This document shows, in pieces, positions 9,051 through 16,904 of a DNA stretch of 64,000 bases. The stretch spans positions 1 to 64,000 of the forward strand of contig CAZZKF010000005.1 of the NCBI GenBank assembly GCA_964654995.1, in the 5' to 3' direction. The position numbers and the translations under genes were made by a program. Under the pieces are notes generated by a model. That model saw nothing but the letters and a program-made list of their open reading frames with translations, did not search any database and had not been told where the DNA came from. The stretch's first letter is position 1; each line of letters starts with the position of its first letter. Source of the DNA: CAZZKF01 sp964654995 (GTDB lineage: Bacteria; Pseudomonadota; Alphaproteobacteria; CAZZKF01).

Positions 9051-10724
9051 ATGACCGGCAAACATCGCCTGGAGCCCAAATCTGCAAGCCCGTGGAGCGA
9101 CGCGGCGCCGACGAAGGCGGCGCGCTTTCGGGCCGAGCTCGAGTCGGCCGAGCTGTCGTTCCTGATGGAGGCCCACGACGGCCTGTCGGCCAAGGTCGTC
9201 GAGGAGGCCGGCTTTTGCGGCATCTGGGCCTCGGGCCTGGCGATCTCGGCGGCCATGGGCCTGCGCGACAACAACGAGGCCTCGTGGTCGCAGGTGCTCG
9301 AGGTGCTGGAATACATGTCGGATGCCACGCGCATTCCGATCCTGCTCGACGGCGATACCGGCTACGGCAATTTCAACAATTTCCGGCATCTGGTGAAAAA
9401 GCTCGGCCAGCGCGACATCGCCGCGGTGTGCATCGAGGACAAGCTGTTCCCCAAGACCAACTCGTTCATCGGCGAGCAGCAGCCGCTGGCCGACATCGAC
9501 GAGTTCTGCGGCAAGATCAAGGCCGGCAAGGACAGCCAGCTCGACGACGACTTCTCGATCATCGCCCGCGTCGAAGCCCTGATCGCCGGCTGGGGGCTGG
9601 ATGAGGCCCTGCGGCGTGCCGAGGCCTATGCAGAGGCCGGGGCCGACGGCATCCTCATCCATTCCAAGCGCACCAGCGCCCGCGAGGTGCTGACCTTTGC
9701 CGCCGAATGGGCCGGGCGCAAGCCGCTGGTGATCGTGCCGACCATGTATTACGCGACGCCGACCGAGCGCTTCCGCGAGGCGGATATTTCCATGGTCATC
9801 TGGGCCAACCACAATCTGCGCGCGGCCTTGAAGGCGATGCGCGAGGTCAGCCGGCGCATCTTCGAGGAGCAGAGCCTGGTCGGCATTGAAGGCCAGATCG
9901 CCAGCGTCCGCGACATCTTCGAGATCACCGGCAACGACGAGCTGGCCGAGGCTGAGCGCCGCTATCTGGCCAAGGCCGAGCCGAGCGCGCGGGCCATCAT
10001 TCTCGCCGCCTCGCGCGGCAGCGCGCTCGCCAAACTGACCGAGGATCGCCCCAAGTGCATGCTCGAGGTCGGCGGCCAGCCGATCCTGCGGCGCCTGGTC
10101 AGCACCTTGAATGACGCCGGCATCCGCGACATCACCGTGGTCCGCGGCTATCGCAAGGAGGCGGTGGATCTGCCGGCGATTCGGACGGTCGATAACGATT
10201 CTTACGCCGAGACCGGCGAGGTCGCCTCGCTGGCCTGCGCTGCCGCGGCGCTCGAAGGCGATTGCATCGTCTCGTTCGGCGACATTCTGGTGCAGCGCTA
10301 CATCGTCGGCGAACTGTTCGAGGCGCAAGGCGATATCGTCGTCGTCGTCGATGCCCTGTGGCGCCAGCGCAGCGATGTTGCCAGCCACGACAAGCGCGAT
10401 CTGGCGCGCTGCAGCCGGCCGCGGCCGACCGACTGGCTGGATGACGAGCCGGTCTATCTGGAGGCGCTGGACACCGCCATCGACCCGGCCTGGACCCATG
10501 GCCGCTGGATCGGGCTGGTGAAACTGAGCGCCGCCGGCTGCCGGCTGGTGCGCGACGAGATCAAGGCGATGGGCGAGGACGGCGTGCTCGAGACCGCGTC
10601 GATGGCCGATCTGTTCAACCGGCTGATCGCCAAGGGCGTGCGCCCGGTGGTCCATTATGTCGCCGGCCACTGGCTCGACGTGAACGACGCCTTCGACCTT
10701 GCCCAGGCCCGCGACTTCGTGTGA
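9051..10724 (+). CDS. Phosphoenolpyruvate mutase fused to a nucleotidyltransferase
   Basis: 557 residues in two domains. Residues about 25-295 are a PEP mutase of the isocitrate-lyase superfamily: the signature EDKLFPKTNS (129-138) fits EDK-x5-NS, which separates true PEP mutases from the lyases, and IWASGLAIS and LLDGDTGYGN are also typical. It converts phosphoenolpyruvate to phosphonopyruvate, the entry to nearly all natural phosphonates. Residues about 310-557 are a LicC-like nucleotidyltransferase with AIILAASRG and PKCMLEVGGQPIL. The fusion suggests that a downstream phosphonate is activated as a CMP-type adduct for transfer to lipid or glycan; that part is inference. The phosphonopyruvate decarboxylase gene follows at once. 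Confidence 0.92.
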   Translation: MTGKHRLEPKSASPWSDAAPTKAARFRAELESAELSFLMEAHDGLSAKVVEEAGFCGIWASGLAISAAMGLRDNNEASWSQVLEVLEYMSDATRIPILLDGDTGYGNFNNFRHLVKKLGQRDIAAVCIEDKLFPKTNSFIGEQQPLADIDEFCGKIKAGKDSQLDDDFSIIARVEALIAGWGLDEALRRAEAYAEAGADGILIHSKRTSAREVLTFAAEWAGRKPLVIVPTMYYATPTERFREADISMVIWANHNLRAALKAMREVSRRIFEEQSLVGIEGQIASVRDIFEITGNDELAEAERRYLAKAEPSARAIILAASRGSALAKLTEDRPKCMLEVGGQPILRRLVSTLNDAGIRDITVVRGYRKEAVDLPAIRTVDNDSYAETGEVASLACAAAALEGDCIVSFGDILVQRYIVGELFEAQGDIVVVVDALWRQRSDVASHDKRDLARCSRPRPTDWLDDEPVYLEALDTAIDPAWTHGRWIGLVKLSAAGCRLVRDEIKAMGEDGVLETASMADLFNRLIAKGVRPVVHYVAGHWLDVNDAFDLAQARDFV

Positions 10725-10733
10725 GTGCCGGCG

Positions 10734-11873
10734 ATGATCGCCGCTGCCGATTTTCTCACGCCGGCCCGGGCCCGCGGCTTCGATTTTTTCACCGGCGTGC
10801 CGTGCTCCTTCCTCACGCCTTTGATCGATGCGGTGATCAGTGACGCGCAGACCCGCTACGTCGGCGCCACCAGCGAAGGCGAAGCGGTGGCAATCGCCGC
10901 CGGCGCCTGGCTCACTGGCCGGCGCACGGTGATGATGTGCCAGAACTCAGGCCTGGGCAATGCCGTCAATCCCTTGACCTCGCTCAACCACCCGTTTCGC
11001 ATCCCCACCCTGCTGATCGTCACCTGGCGCGGCCAGCCGGGCCTGGGTGATGAGCCCCAGCATGAGGTGATGGGGGGAATCACCGGCGATCTGCTGAGCG
11101 TCATCGGCATCGCCCACCGGCCGTTCCCGAAAGATGCCGGCGCCGTCGAGCCGGCCCTCGATGCGGCCCTCGCCGCGATGGACGCCACCTCGCTTCCCTT
11201 CGCCTTCATCATGGAGAAGGGCACGGTGCGTTCGGCCTCGCTCGACCAGGCGCCGGTTGAGCGGCCGGCGCCCGGCCGGCGCGTCGACATGTGTTGCCGG
11301 CGGGCGCGGGTGCGGCGCGCCGCCGTGCTCGAGCGGTTTCTGGCGGAGATTCCTGAGACGGCGGCGGTGATTGCCACCACGGGAAAATGCGGGCGCGAGC
11401 TGTTTGCGCTCGCCGATCGGCCCCAGCACCTCTATCAGGTCGGCTCGATGGGCGGCGCCAGCGCCATGGGCCTCGGCGTCGCCATGAACGTGACGCGGCC
11501 GGTGATCGTCCTCGACGGCGACGGGGCGGCGCTGATGAAGCTCGGCAATATGGCGACCATCGGGGCCAACGCGCCGGAAAACTATGTCCATATCCTGCTC
11601 GATAACGGCGTGCACGATTCGACCGGCGGCCAGGCGACGGTCTCACCCGTCATCGACTTTGCCGCCATCGCGCTCGCCTGCGGCTACCGCCAGGCTTTCC
11701 TGTGCGACGATATCGCCGGCTTCGCCAAGGCCCTGGCCGGGGCGCTGGCTGAACCCGGCCCGGCTCTCGTTCACATGGCCATCGCGCCGGGCTCGCTCAA
11801 GAATCTGCCGCGCCCCAACATCCCGCCCGACCAGGTTGCACGGCGCTTTCGCCATTTCCTGACAACCGTCTAG
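10734..11873 (+). CDS. Phosphonopyruvate decarboxylase
   Basis: 379 residues from the ATG at 10734; a GTG directly after the pepM stop at 10725 would add three. It is a thiamine-diphosphate enzyme that decarboxylates phosphonopyruvate to phosphonoacetaldehyde and so drives the unfavourable mutase step. The N-terminal FDFFTGVPCSFL block and the C-terminal diphosphate site, GDGAALMKLGNMATIG followed by LLDNGVHDSTGGQ, are characteristic of this family rather than of sulfopyruvate decarboxylase. It is coupled to the mutase fusion gene. No aminotransferase or dehydrogenase that would use phosphonoacetaldehyde is present in the window. Confidence 0.93.
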   Translation: MIAAADFLTPARARGFDFFTGVPCSFLTPLIDAVISDAQTRYVGATSEGEAVAIAAGAWLTGRRTVMMCQNSGLGNAVNPLTSLNHPFRIPTLLIVTWRGQPGLGDEPQHEVMGGITGDLLSVIGIAHRPFPKDAGAVEPALDAALAAMDATSLPFAFIMEKGTVRSASLDQAPVERPAPGRRVDMCCRRARVRRAAVLERFLAEIPETAAVIATTGKCGRELFALADRPQHLYQVGSMGGASAMGLGVAMNVTRPVIVLDGDGAALMKLGNMATIGANAPENYVHILLDNGVHDSTGGQATVSPVIDFAAIALACGYRQAFLCDDIAGFAKALAGALAEPGPALVHMAIAPGSLKNLPRPNIPPDQVARRFRHFLTTV

Positions 11874-11946
11874 AGCCGATCACCCGGTGTTGGCGCGGCC
11901 GCGTTCGCTTTGCCCTGCCTGTCGATGCATTCCATTCCTGGTCACC

Positions 11947-11996
11947 TTGAGGGCGAATGTCGAGATCACTATTGCAAATGCGTCGCAGTTGCAATA
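11947..11996 (+). promoter_or_regulatory. 27-bp nested palindrome over a candidate promoter (Fur/Mur-like operator)
   Basis: TATTGCAA at 11970-11977 and TTGCAATA at 11989-11996 are perfect inverted copies, and the 11-bp spacer itself contains the palindrome TGCG-T-CGCA, so 12 of 13 pairs match over 27 bp. The TGCAA/TTGCA half-sites resemble alphaproteobacterial iron or manganese (Fur/Mur) operators. A possible promoter, TTGAGG (11947-11952) and TATTGC (11970-11975) with 17-bp spacing, places the site over the -10 region. The next gene downstream starts at 12146. Confidence 0.5.
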
Positions 11997-12145
11997 CAGT
12001 CACACACACATAGATAGGTAAAACAAGACAGCAAAAGGCACGACGCCCGATCGTCTCGAAAGGCCACGCGAACGTTCGAAAGACTCCGCCGACACCGGCA
12101 GCCACTGAAAAAAAGATCGGTACGGTTCCGCGACAGAGGTGCGAC

Positions 12146-12613
12146 ATGACATTGCCGTTTTCATCCCCCTCGGCCGCCGAATCGACGGCTCGCAATGTCG
12201 CCGATCTGGGCCGTGACGAGCGCCTGGTGCTGCGCGGCTTTCGTGGCTGGGTCCTGGGGTTGCGGGCCAATGCGGGCGCACCGTGCACCATTGCCTGGAC
12301 CATGTTTGCCTCAGACTTTGGTGCCGAAGCCGGCCGTGCGATCATGGTCGCGTTGGTCGCCGTGATTGCCGCCCTGGCGGCCGGTCCGCGCCGCCCCCTG
12401 CGCCTTCATCCACCCTGCTGCCCGCGGCTGGGCCACGACGAGCTGGCGCTTCTGGGTCTTCTCGACGCCTGCCGGCAAGGCCACTGGGCGCTGGCCCGGG
12501 CCCGGGCCGAATGGCTGGTTGAGGCCAATGGGGTCGGCGATCTTCTGGCCGCCATGAGCCGGCTGGCCCGGACATTGAGTGACTCGGCAAAGACAACGCA
12601 ACCCGGGCCCTGA
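12146..12613 (+). CDS. Uncharacterised 155-residue protein
   Basis: I do not recognise a characterised family. The ATG has a GAGG-type ribosome site. Three features stand out: a DERLVLRGFRGWVLG segment near residues 25-40, a hydrophobic stretch AIMVALVAVIAALAAG at about 72-87, and an LHPPCCPRLGHDELALLGLLDACRQG block with a CC pair. The last block looks constrained and could bind metal or mediate protein contact. The gene follows the 27-bp palindrome at 11970-11996 by about 150 bp, so control by a metal or redox regulator is plausible. Codon use and GC content match the neighbours. Confidence 0.65.
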   Translation: MTLPFSSPSAAESTARNVADLGRDERLVLRGFRGWVLGLRANAGAPCTIAWTMFASDFGAEAGRAIMVALVAVIAALAAGPRRPLRLHPPCCPRLGHDELALLGLLDACRQGHWALARARAEWLVEANGVGDLLAAMSRLARTLSDSAKTTQPGP

Positions 12614-12679
12614 CATCGCCGCCGAGGCTGTCACGGCACGGACAATTCACCCGCCACCGGAATCGCGTTAGAGTGACGC

Positions 12680-13117
12680 ATGATCCGGTCTTCGGCCTTG
12701 TCGTTTCGCAAATCGATGGTCCGGCGGCGCCGGTTCGGGGTTCTGCTGGCCCTGGCCATGACGATCGCTGGCCCTGGCCTGCAAGCCCAGCCAAGCGCGA
12801 CCAGCAGCTTCATCCCCGGCCTCGAGGATGTGCCCTTGATGGCCGGCCTGGCGCTCGACGAGACCCGCGGCTTCGTCTTCGACAAGCCCGACGGCCGTCT
12901 GGTCGAGGCGGTGGCGACGGGGCGCATCCCGGCGGCCGAGATCGCCCGCTTCTACGCCGATGTCCTGAGCCAGTTGGGCTGGCGACGGCGGGCTGGCGCT
13001 CCGGATGCCGCCGAACAGGTGTTCCGGCGCAACGACGAGGTGCTGACGATCACCACCCGCGCCACCCGTCAGGGCCTGGTCGTGCGGTTCTCGCTGGCGC
13101 CACGCGCCGGTCATTGA
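12680..13117 (+). CDS. Exported uncharacterised protein, 145 residues
   Basis: A charged N-terminus (SFRKSMVRRRRFG) and a hydrophobic core (VLLALAMTIAGPGLQA) form a likely Sec signal peptide, cut near residue 36. The mature part is about 110 residues with no membrane segment and no cysteine; it has an FVFDKPDGRLVEA block and an FYADVLSQLGW block. No function can be assigned. An in-frame ATG at residue 13 would give a shorter, more usual signal peptide and may be the true start. It is followed in the same direction by an enoyl-CoA hydratase gene 66 bp away. Confidence 0.65.
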   Translation: MIRSSALSFRKSMVRRRRFGVLLALAMTIAGPGLQAQPSATSSFIPGLEDVPLMAGLALDETRGFVFDKPDGRLVEAVATGRIPAAEIARFYADVLSQLGWRRRAGAPDAAEQVFRRNDEVLTITTRATRQGLVVRFSLAPRAGH

Positions 13118-13183
13118 CAGGCACGCCGCTTTCGGGTCCCATCGCGGCGCGATTCCCCAAGGCCAGGCAGGACCCGGAAAACG

Positions 13184-13960
13184 ATGACCTACGAAAACAT
13201 TCTGGTGGACACCGAGGGCCCGGTGGGCGTGATCACGCTCAACCGACCGCAGGCTCACAACGCACTGAATACGGCCTTGATGCGCGAACTCAAGGCGGCG
13301 CTCAAGGCCTTCGAAGCGGATGATGCCATCGGCTGCATGGTGATCACCGGCTCGGACGCCGCCTTTGCCGCCGGCGCCGACATCAAGGAGATGCAGGCCC
13401 GCGACTACATGGACGTGTTCGCCGCCGACTTCATCACCGCCGAGTGGGAGCAGGCGGCGGCCTGCCGCAAGCCGCTGATCGCGGCGGTCGCCGGCTATGC
13501 GCTGGGCGGCGGCTGCGAGCTGGCGATGATGTGCGACATCGTCATCGCCGCCGATACGGCCAAATTCGGCCAGCCGGAAATTCGCCTCGGCATCATGCCC
13601 GGGGCCGGCGGCACCCAGCGCCTGGTCCGTGCCATCGGCAAGGCCAAGGCGATGGAGATGTGTCTCACCGGCCGCATGATCGGGGCCGAAGAGGCGGAAC
13701 GCGCCGGCCTCGTCGCCCGCGTCGTGCCGGCCGAGAAGCTGATGGAGGAAACACTCGGCGTCGCCGCCGCCATCGCCGGCTTCTCGCGGCCCAGCGTCCT
13801 GATGATCAAGGAGGCGATCAACCGCGCCTTCGAGATGCCGCTGGCCGAGGGCATAAGGTTCGAGCGCCGCCTGTTCCACTCCCTGTTCGCCACCGAGGAT
13901 CAGAAGGAAGGCATGCAGGCCTTCCTGGACAAGCGCGAGCCGGTTTTCCGCAACCGCTAG
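13184..13960 (+). CDS. Enoyl-CoA hydratase/isomerase family protein
   Basis: 258 residues, the standard crotonase length. It hydrates trans-2-enoyl-CoA thioesters, most likely in fatty acid or amino acid breakdown in the cytoplasm. The oxyanion-hole regions AFAAGADIKEM (about 64-74) and ALGGGCELAMMCD (about 106-118) are present, and the two catalytic glutamates have counterparts in CEL and in the PEIRLGIMPGAGGTQRL segment, as in short-chain enoyl-CoA hydratases. There is no dehydrogenase partner next to it. The exact substrate cannot be told from sequence. Confidence 0.9.
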   Translation: MTYENILVDTEGPVGVITLNRPQAHNALNTALMRELKAALKAFEADDAIGCMVITGSDAAFAAGADIKEMQARDYMDVFAADFITAEWEQAAACRKPLIAAVAGYALGGGCELAMMCDIVIAADTAKFGQPEIRLGIMPGAGGTQRLVRAIGKAKAMEMCLTGRMIGAEEAERAGLVARVVPAEKLMEETLGVAAAIAGFSRPSVLMIKEAINRAFEMPLAEGIRFERRLFHSLFATEDQKEGMQAFLDKREPVFRNR

Positions 13961-14071
13961 ACCCGGGTCCCGGCCGCTCCGACGGCCGCGCGGTTCGGCG
14001 TTGACGCCGGCGGAGGCCGGGGATATAAACGCATCTCCGAATTTCGAGCCCTTGTGCAGAGACGGTAAGAC

Positions 14072-14338
14072 ATGGCCAATACCCCCGGCGCCAGAAAACG
14101 CATTCGCCGCAACGAGCGGCGCGCCGCGATCAATCGCAACCGCATCAGCCGCATCCGCACCTTCATCAAGAAGGTCGAGACGGCGATCGCCGAAGGCGAC
14201 AAGGACAGAGCGGCCGAGGCTCTGCGCGCGGCCCAGCCGGAAATCATGCGCGGGGTGACCAAGGGCGTGCTGCACAAGAACACGGCGGCCCGCAAGATCT
14301 CGCGGCTGTCGCGCCACGTCGCCCGCATGGGCAACTGA
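14072..14338 (+). CDS. rpsT: 30S ribosomal protein S20
   Basis: 88 residues, very basic, starting MANTPGARKRIRRNERR, with the KGVLHKNTAARKISRL segment typical of S20. It binds 16S rRNA in the body of the small subunit. The place just before the origin candidate and dnaA is common in alphaproteobacteria. Monocistronic: 111 bp upstream and about 470 bp downstream are free of genes. Confidence 0.98.
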   Translation: MANTPGARKRIRRNERRAAINRNRISRIRTFIKKVETAIAEGDKDRAAEALRAAQPEIMRGVTKGVLHKNTAARKISRLSRHVARMGN

Positions 14339-14469
14339 ACCGGCGCCCGAGTCGCACGCGAATTCCATCCATCTAGCGGCAAGGCCGGCCGCCCGTCGGG
14401 CGGTGCCGCGGAGTCGCACCCGGACAATCCGTCCGCCTGGCCGGCCGGCACCGGCGACCAGGACAAGAT

Positions 14470-14700
14470 TTTGTGGGCATGCGGTTCATGACACCCAAGC
14501 GGACCCATTTTTTTTGGTGTTCACCATGTGATCCGGTTGCCAGCGCCGCCGACCGCAGCTACGTTACGTAGTCTTTGCGATTTCTGTTGTTGTTTTTTAG
14601 GTTCAAGTAAAAACAAAGAAAATACCGGAAATATGATTTTGTTATTGGTCAAAATTTCTCCACATTAGGGATGTTCAAATTCCTGCGCGCGGCCTCGTCA
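14470..14700. other. AT-rich candidate replication origin between rpsT and the rhodanese-dnaA genes
   Basis: The gene-free stretch 14339-14812 has an unusually AT-rich core at about 14570-14690, in a genome that is otherwise GC-rich. It contains TTCTCCACA at 14656-14664, one base from the DnaA-box consensus, a perfect 13-bp palindrome CTACGT-T-ACGTAG at 14559-14571, and a run of eight T at about 14509-14516. Position next to rpsT and dnaA-dnaN-recF-gyrB fits an oriC. Against it, I see only one good DnaA box. It may instead be only the promoter and leader region for the genes that follow. Confidence 0.4.
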
Positions 14701-14812
14701 GGTTGTGGCGCCGGAATCAGGGGTTTCGTTTGATTGGTACTTGATTTTTTACTGCAATCTGGGACGACCGGGCATCGTGGACGCATCCGGGAAAGGGGGG
14801 CTTTTCCGATAA

Positions 14813-15232
14813 ATGTCGGGACTGGCTGGCGAAATCGAGGCGCGCGACGCCTGGAAAATACTTGAGCAGGACGATGGCGCGGTTCTGATCGACGTGCGCA
14901 CCGATGCCGAATGGACCTATGTCGGCGTGCCCGATCTGAGCCCCCTGGGCAAGACGCCGGTGCGCCTCTCCTGGCAGCTGTTTCCGGAGATGGCGGTCGA
15001 TCCCGGGTTTTGCGACAAGCTGGAAAGCCTGGGGCTGCCGCGCGATGCGCCATTGCTGTTCATCTGCCGCTCCGGCGCCCGTTCGCGGGCCGCCGCCGAG
15101 GCGATGGCGGCCCGCGGGTATACCCGGTGCTACAACGTCGTCGACGGCTTCGAGGGGGATCCGGACGCGCACAATCATCGGGGCACGATCAATGGCTGGA
15201 AGGTCGCCGGCCTGCCCTGGGTGCAAGAGTAG
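14813..15232 (+). CDS. Rhodanese-domain sulfurtransferase
   Basis: 139 residues forming a single rhodanese domain. The active-site loop CRSGARS starts at C85, and LIDVRTDAEW near residues 25-34 is the usual first conserved block. Such proteins move sulfane sulfur, for example from thiosulfate, or act in thiol chemistry; the acceptor is unknown. No signal peptide, so cytoplasmic. It ends 44 bp before dnaA and may share a promoter with it, an arrangement seen in other alphaproteobacteria. Confidence 0.9.
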   Translation: MSGLAGEIEARDAWKILEQDDGAVLIDVRTDAEWTYVGVPDLSPLGKTPVRLSWQLFPEMAVDPGFCDKLESLGLPRDAPLLFICRSGARSRAAAEAMAARGYTRCYNVVDGFEGDPDAHNHRGTINGWKVAGLPWVQE

Positions 15233-15276
15233 ATATCGGCCAGAAACGACGGACAGGACAGGGAAACGGGGACGCA

Positions 15277-16677
15277 ATGACGGGGCGAGACGTTGATATG
15301 GACAGGGACTGGACACAGGTTCGTGCGCGGCTCAAATCGGAATTCGGCGACGCCACCTACAACAGCTGGATCAAGCCGCTGAGCCTGGTCGACGTGCGCG
15401 ACGGCCGCGCCCTGATCGCCGCCCCGACCCGGTTCATGCGCGACTGGGTGCTGTCCCACTACGGCGACCGCATTCGCGATCTTCTGGCTCTGGAAAACAC
15501 CGACATTGCCGATATCGAGATCGAGGTCCGCGCCCGCCTCGGCGGGCGTGATTCGTCACCCGGCGAAGCCGCCAAAACCGGCACCGACACCGGCTCCGGC
15601 AAGCGCTTGGCGCCTCAGCGCGCGGTCCCGGAACGCCGCCGCGACGATGAGATCGGCGCACCGCTCAATCCGCGCTTCACCTTTGCCAGCTTCGTCGTCG
15701 GCAAGTCCAACGAGCTGGCCCATGCCGCCGCCCGCCGGGTCGCCGAAAATCCCCATGTCCAGTTCAATCCGCTGTTTCTCTATGGCGGCGTCGGGCTTGG
15801 CAAGACCCATCTGATGCACGCCGTCGCCTGGCACATCCGGGCCCGCGATCCGGCCCGCAAGGTGATGTATCTGTCAGCCGAAAAGTTCATGTATCAGTTC
15901 ATCCGGGCGCTGCGCTTCAAGGACACCATGACCTTCAAGCAGCAGTTCCGCTCGGCCGACGTGCTGATGATCGACGATGTCCAGTTCATCGCCCACAAGG
16001 AATCGACCCAGGAAGAGTTTTTTCATACCTTCAACGCGCTGATCGACAACCACCGCCAGGTGATCATTTCCGCCGACCGCTCGCCGTCCGACCTCGAAGG
16101 CATCGACGAGCGCATCCGCTCGCGCCTGGGGTGGGGGCTGGTCGCCGACATTCATCCCACCGATTTCGAGCTGCGCCTCGGCATCCTGCAGTCCAAGGCC
16201 GAGCAGGTCGGCGATGTCGACGTGCCGGAAGAGGTGCTGGAGTTCCTGGCCCGGCGGATCACCTCAAATGTGCGCGAGCTCGAAGGCGGGCTCAACCGGG
16301 TGGTCGCCTACGCCAGCCTGGTCGGCCGGCCGGTGACCCTGGAGATGGCCCAGGAGGTGCTCCAGGACCTGCTGCGCGCCAACGACCGCCGGGTCAGCGT
16401 CGAGGACATTCAGCGCAAGGTCGCCGATTATTTCAATCTCCGCCTGTCCGATCTGCTGTCGGTACGGCGCGCCCGCTCGGTGGCCCGGCCGCGGCAGGTG
16501 GCGATGTATCTGGCCAAGCAGATCACCTCGCGCTCGCTGCCCGAGATCGGCCGCAAGTTCGGCGGGCGCGACCACACCACGGTGATGCACGCGGTGCGCC
16601 GCATCGAGGAGCTGCGCGAGCTTGATGCCGAGCTCGACGAGGCGATTTCCCACATCCGCCGCACCCTCGAATCCTGA
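15277..16677 (+). CDS. dnaA: Chromosomal replication initiator DnaA
   Basis: 466 residues from the ATG at 15277, preceded by a G-rich ribosome site. Domain order is clear: N-terminal helicase-loading domain (about 1-75, with TYNSWIKPL), a variable linker rich in charged residues, an AAA+ ATPase domain with Walker A GGVGLGKT and Walker B LMIDDVQF, and a C-terminal DNA-binding domain with the DnaA signature GGRDHTTVMHAVRRI. It binds DnaA boxes and opens the origin. A frame that reads through from the rhodanese gene is open upstream, but the protein begins here. Confidence 0.98.
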   Translation: MTGRDVDMDRDWTQVRARLKSEFGDATYNSWIKPLSLVDVRDGRALIAAPTRFMRDWVLSHYGDRIRDLLALENTDIADIEIEVRARLGGRDSSPGEAAKTGTDTGSGKRLAPQRAVPERRRDDEIGAPLNPRFTFASFVVGKSNELAHAAARRVAENPHVQFNPLFLYGGVGLGKTHLMHAVAWHIRARDPARKVMYLSAEKFMYQFIRALRFKDTMTFKQQFRSADVLMIDDVQFIAHKESTQEEFFHTFNALIDNHRQVIISADRSPSDLEGIDERIRSRLGWGLVADIHPTDFELRLGILQSKAEQVGDVDVPEEVLEFLARRITSNVRELEGGLNRVVAYASLVGRPVTLEMAQEVLQDLLRANDRRVSVEDIQRKVADYFNLRLSDLLSVRRARSVARPRQVAMYLAKQITSRSLPEIGRKFGGRDHTTVMHAVRRIEELRELDAELDEAISHIRRTLES

Positions 16678-16904
16678 TCGATCGGGGGCGATTTTCGGCG
16701 CCCCCGAGCCGGCCGCCGCCAGGCTTGGCAGGACCCCGTAAACAGGCTAGAAAAACGTGCGGATTCAAGCGGTTTCTGTTATGGTCGGCGTGACCTTCCG
16801 GGGGGCCGGGCGCAACCCTTGAATGGGGGCTGGTTTTTCTTCATGGCCCGGGTCCCGTCGTGGGGTACGGTTGCGGTATCTTTTTGTCGAGAAGCAGTCA
16901 GGCG

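Noticed and set aside
8076..10670. The dioxygenase frame stays open for 864 codons on the minus strand across the pepM gene.
   Set aside because: The true protein begins at 8834. The extension is antisense to a clear PEP mutase fusion and has no domain character.
12069..12078. CGAACGTTCG, a 10-bp palindrome with GAAC/GTTC, considered as a LexA site.
   Set aside because: Alphaproteobacterial LexA boxes need a seven-base spacer between half-sites; here they abut.
14388..14405. GC-rich hairpin CCGCCC/GGGCGG after rpsT, considered as an intrinsic terminator.
   Set aside because: No T-run follows and similar stems are frequent by chance in this GC-rich sequence. The T8 run at about 14509 is too far away to pair with it.
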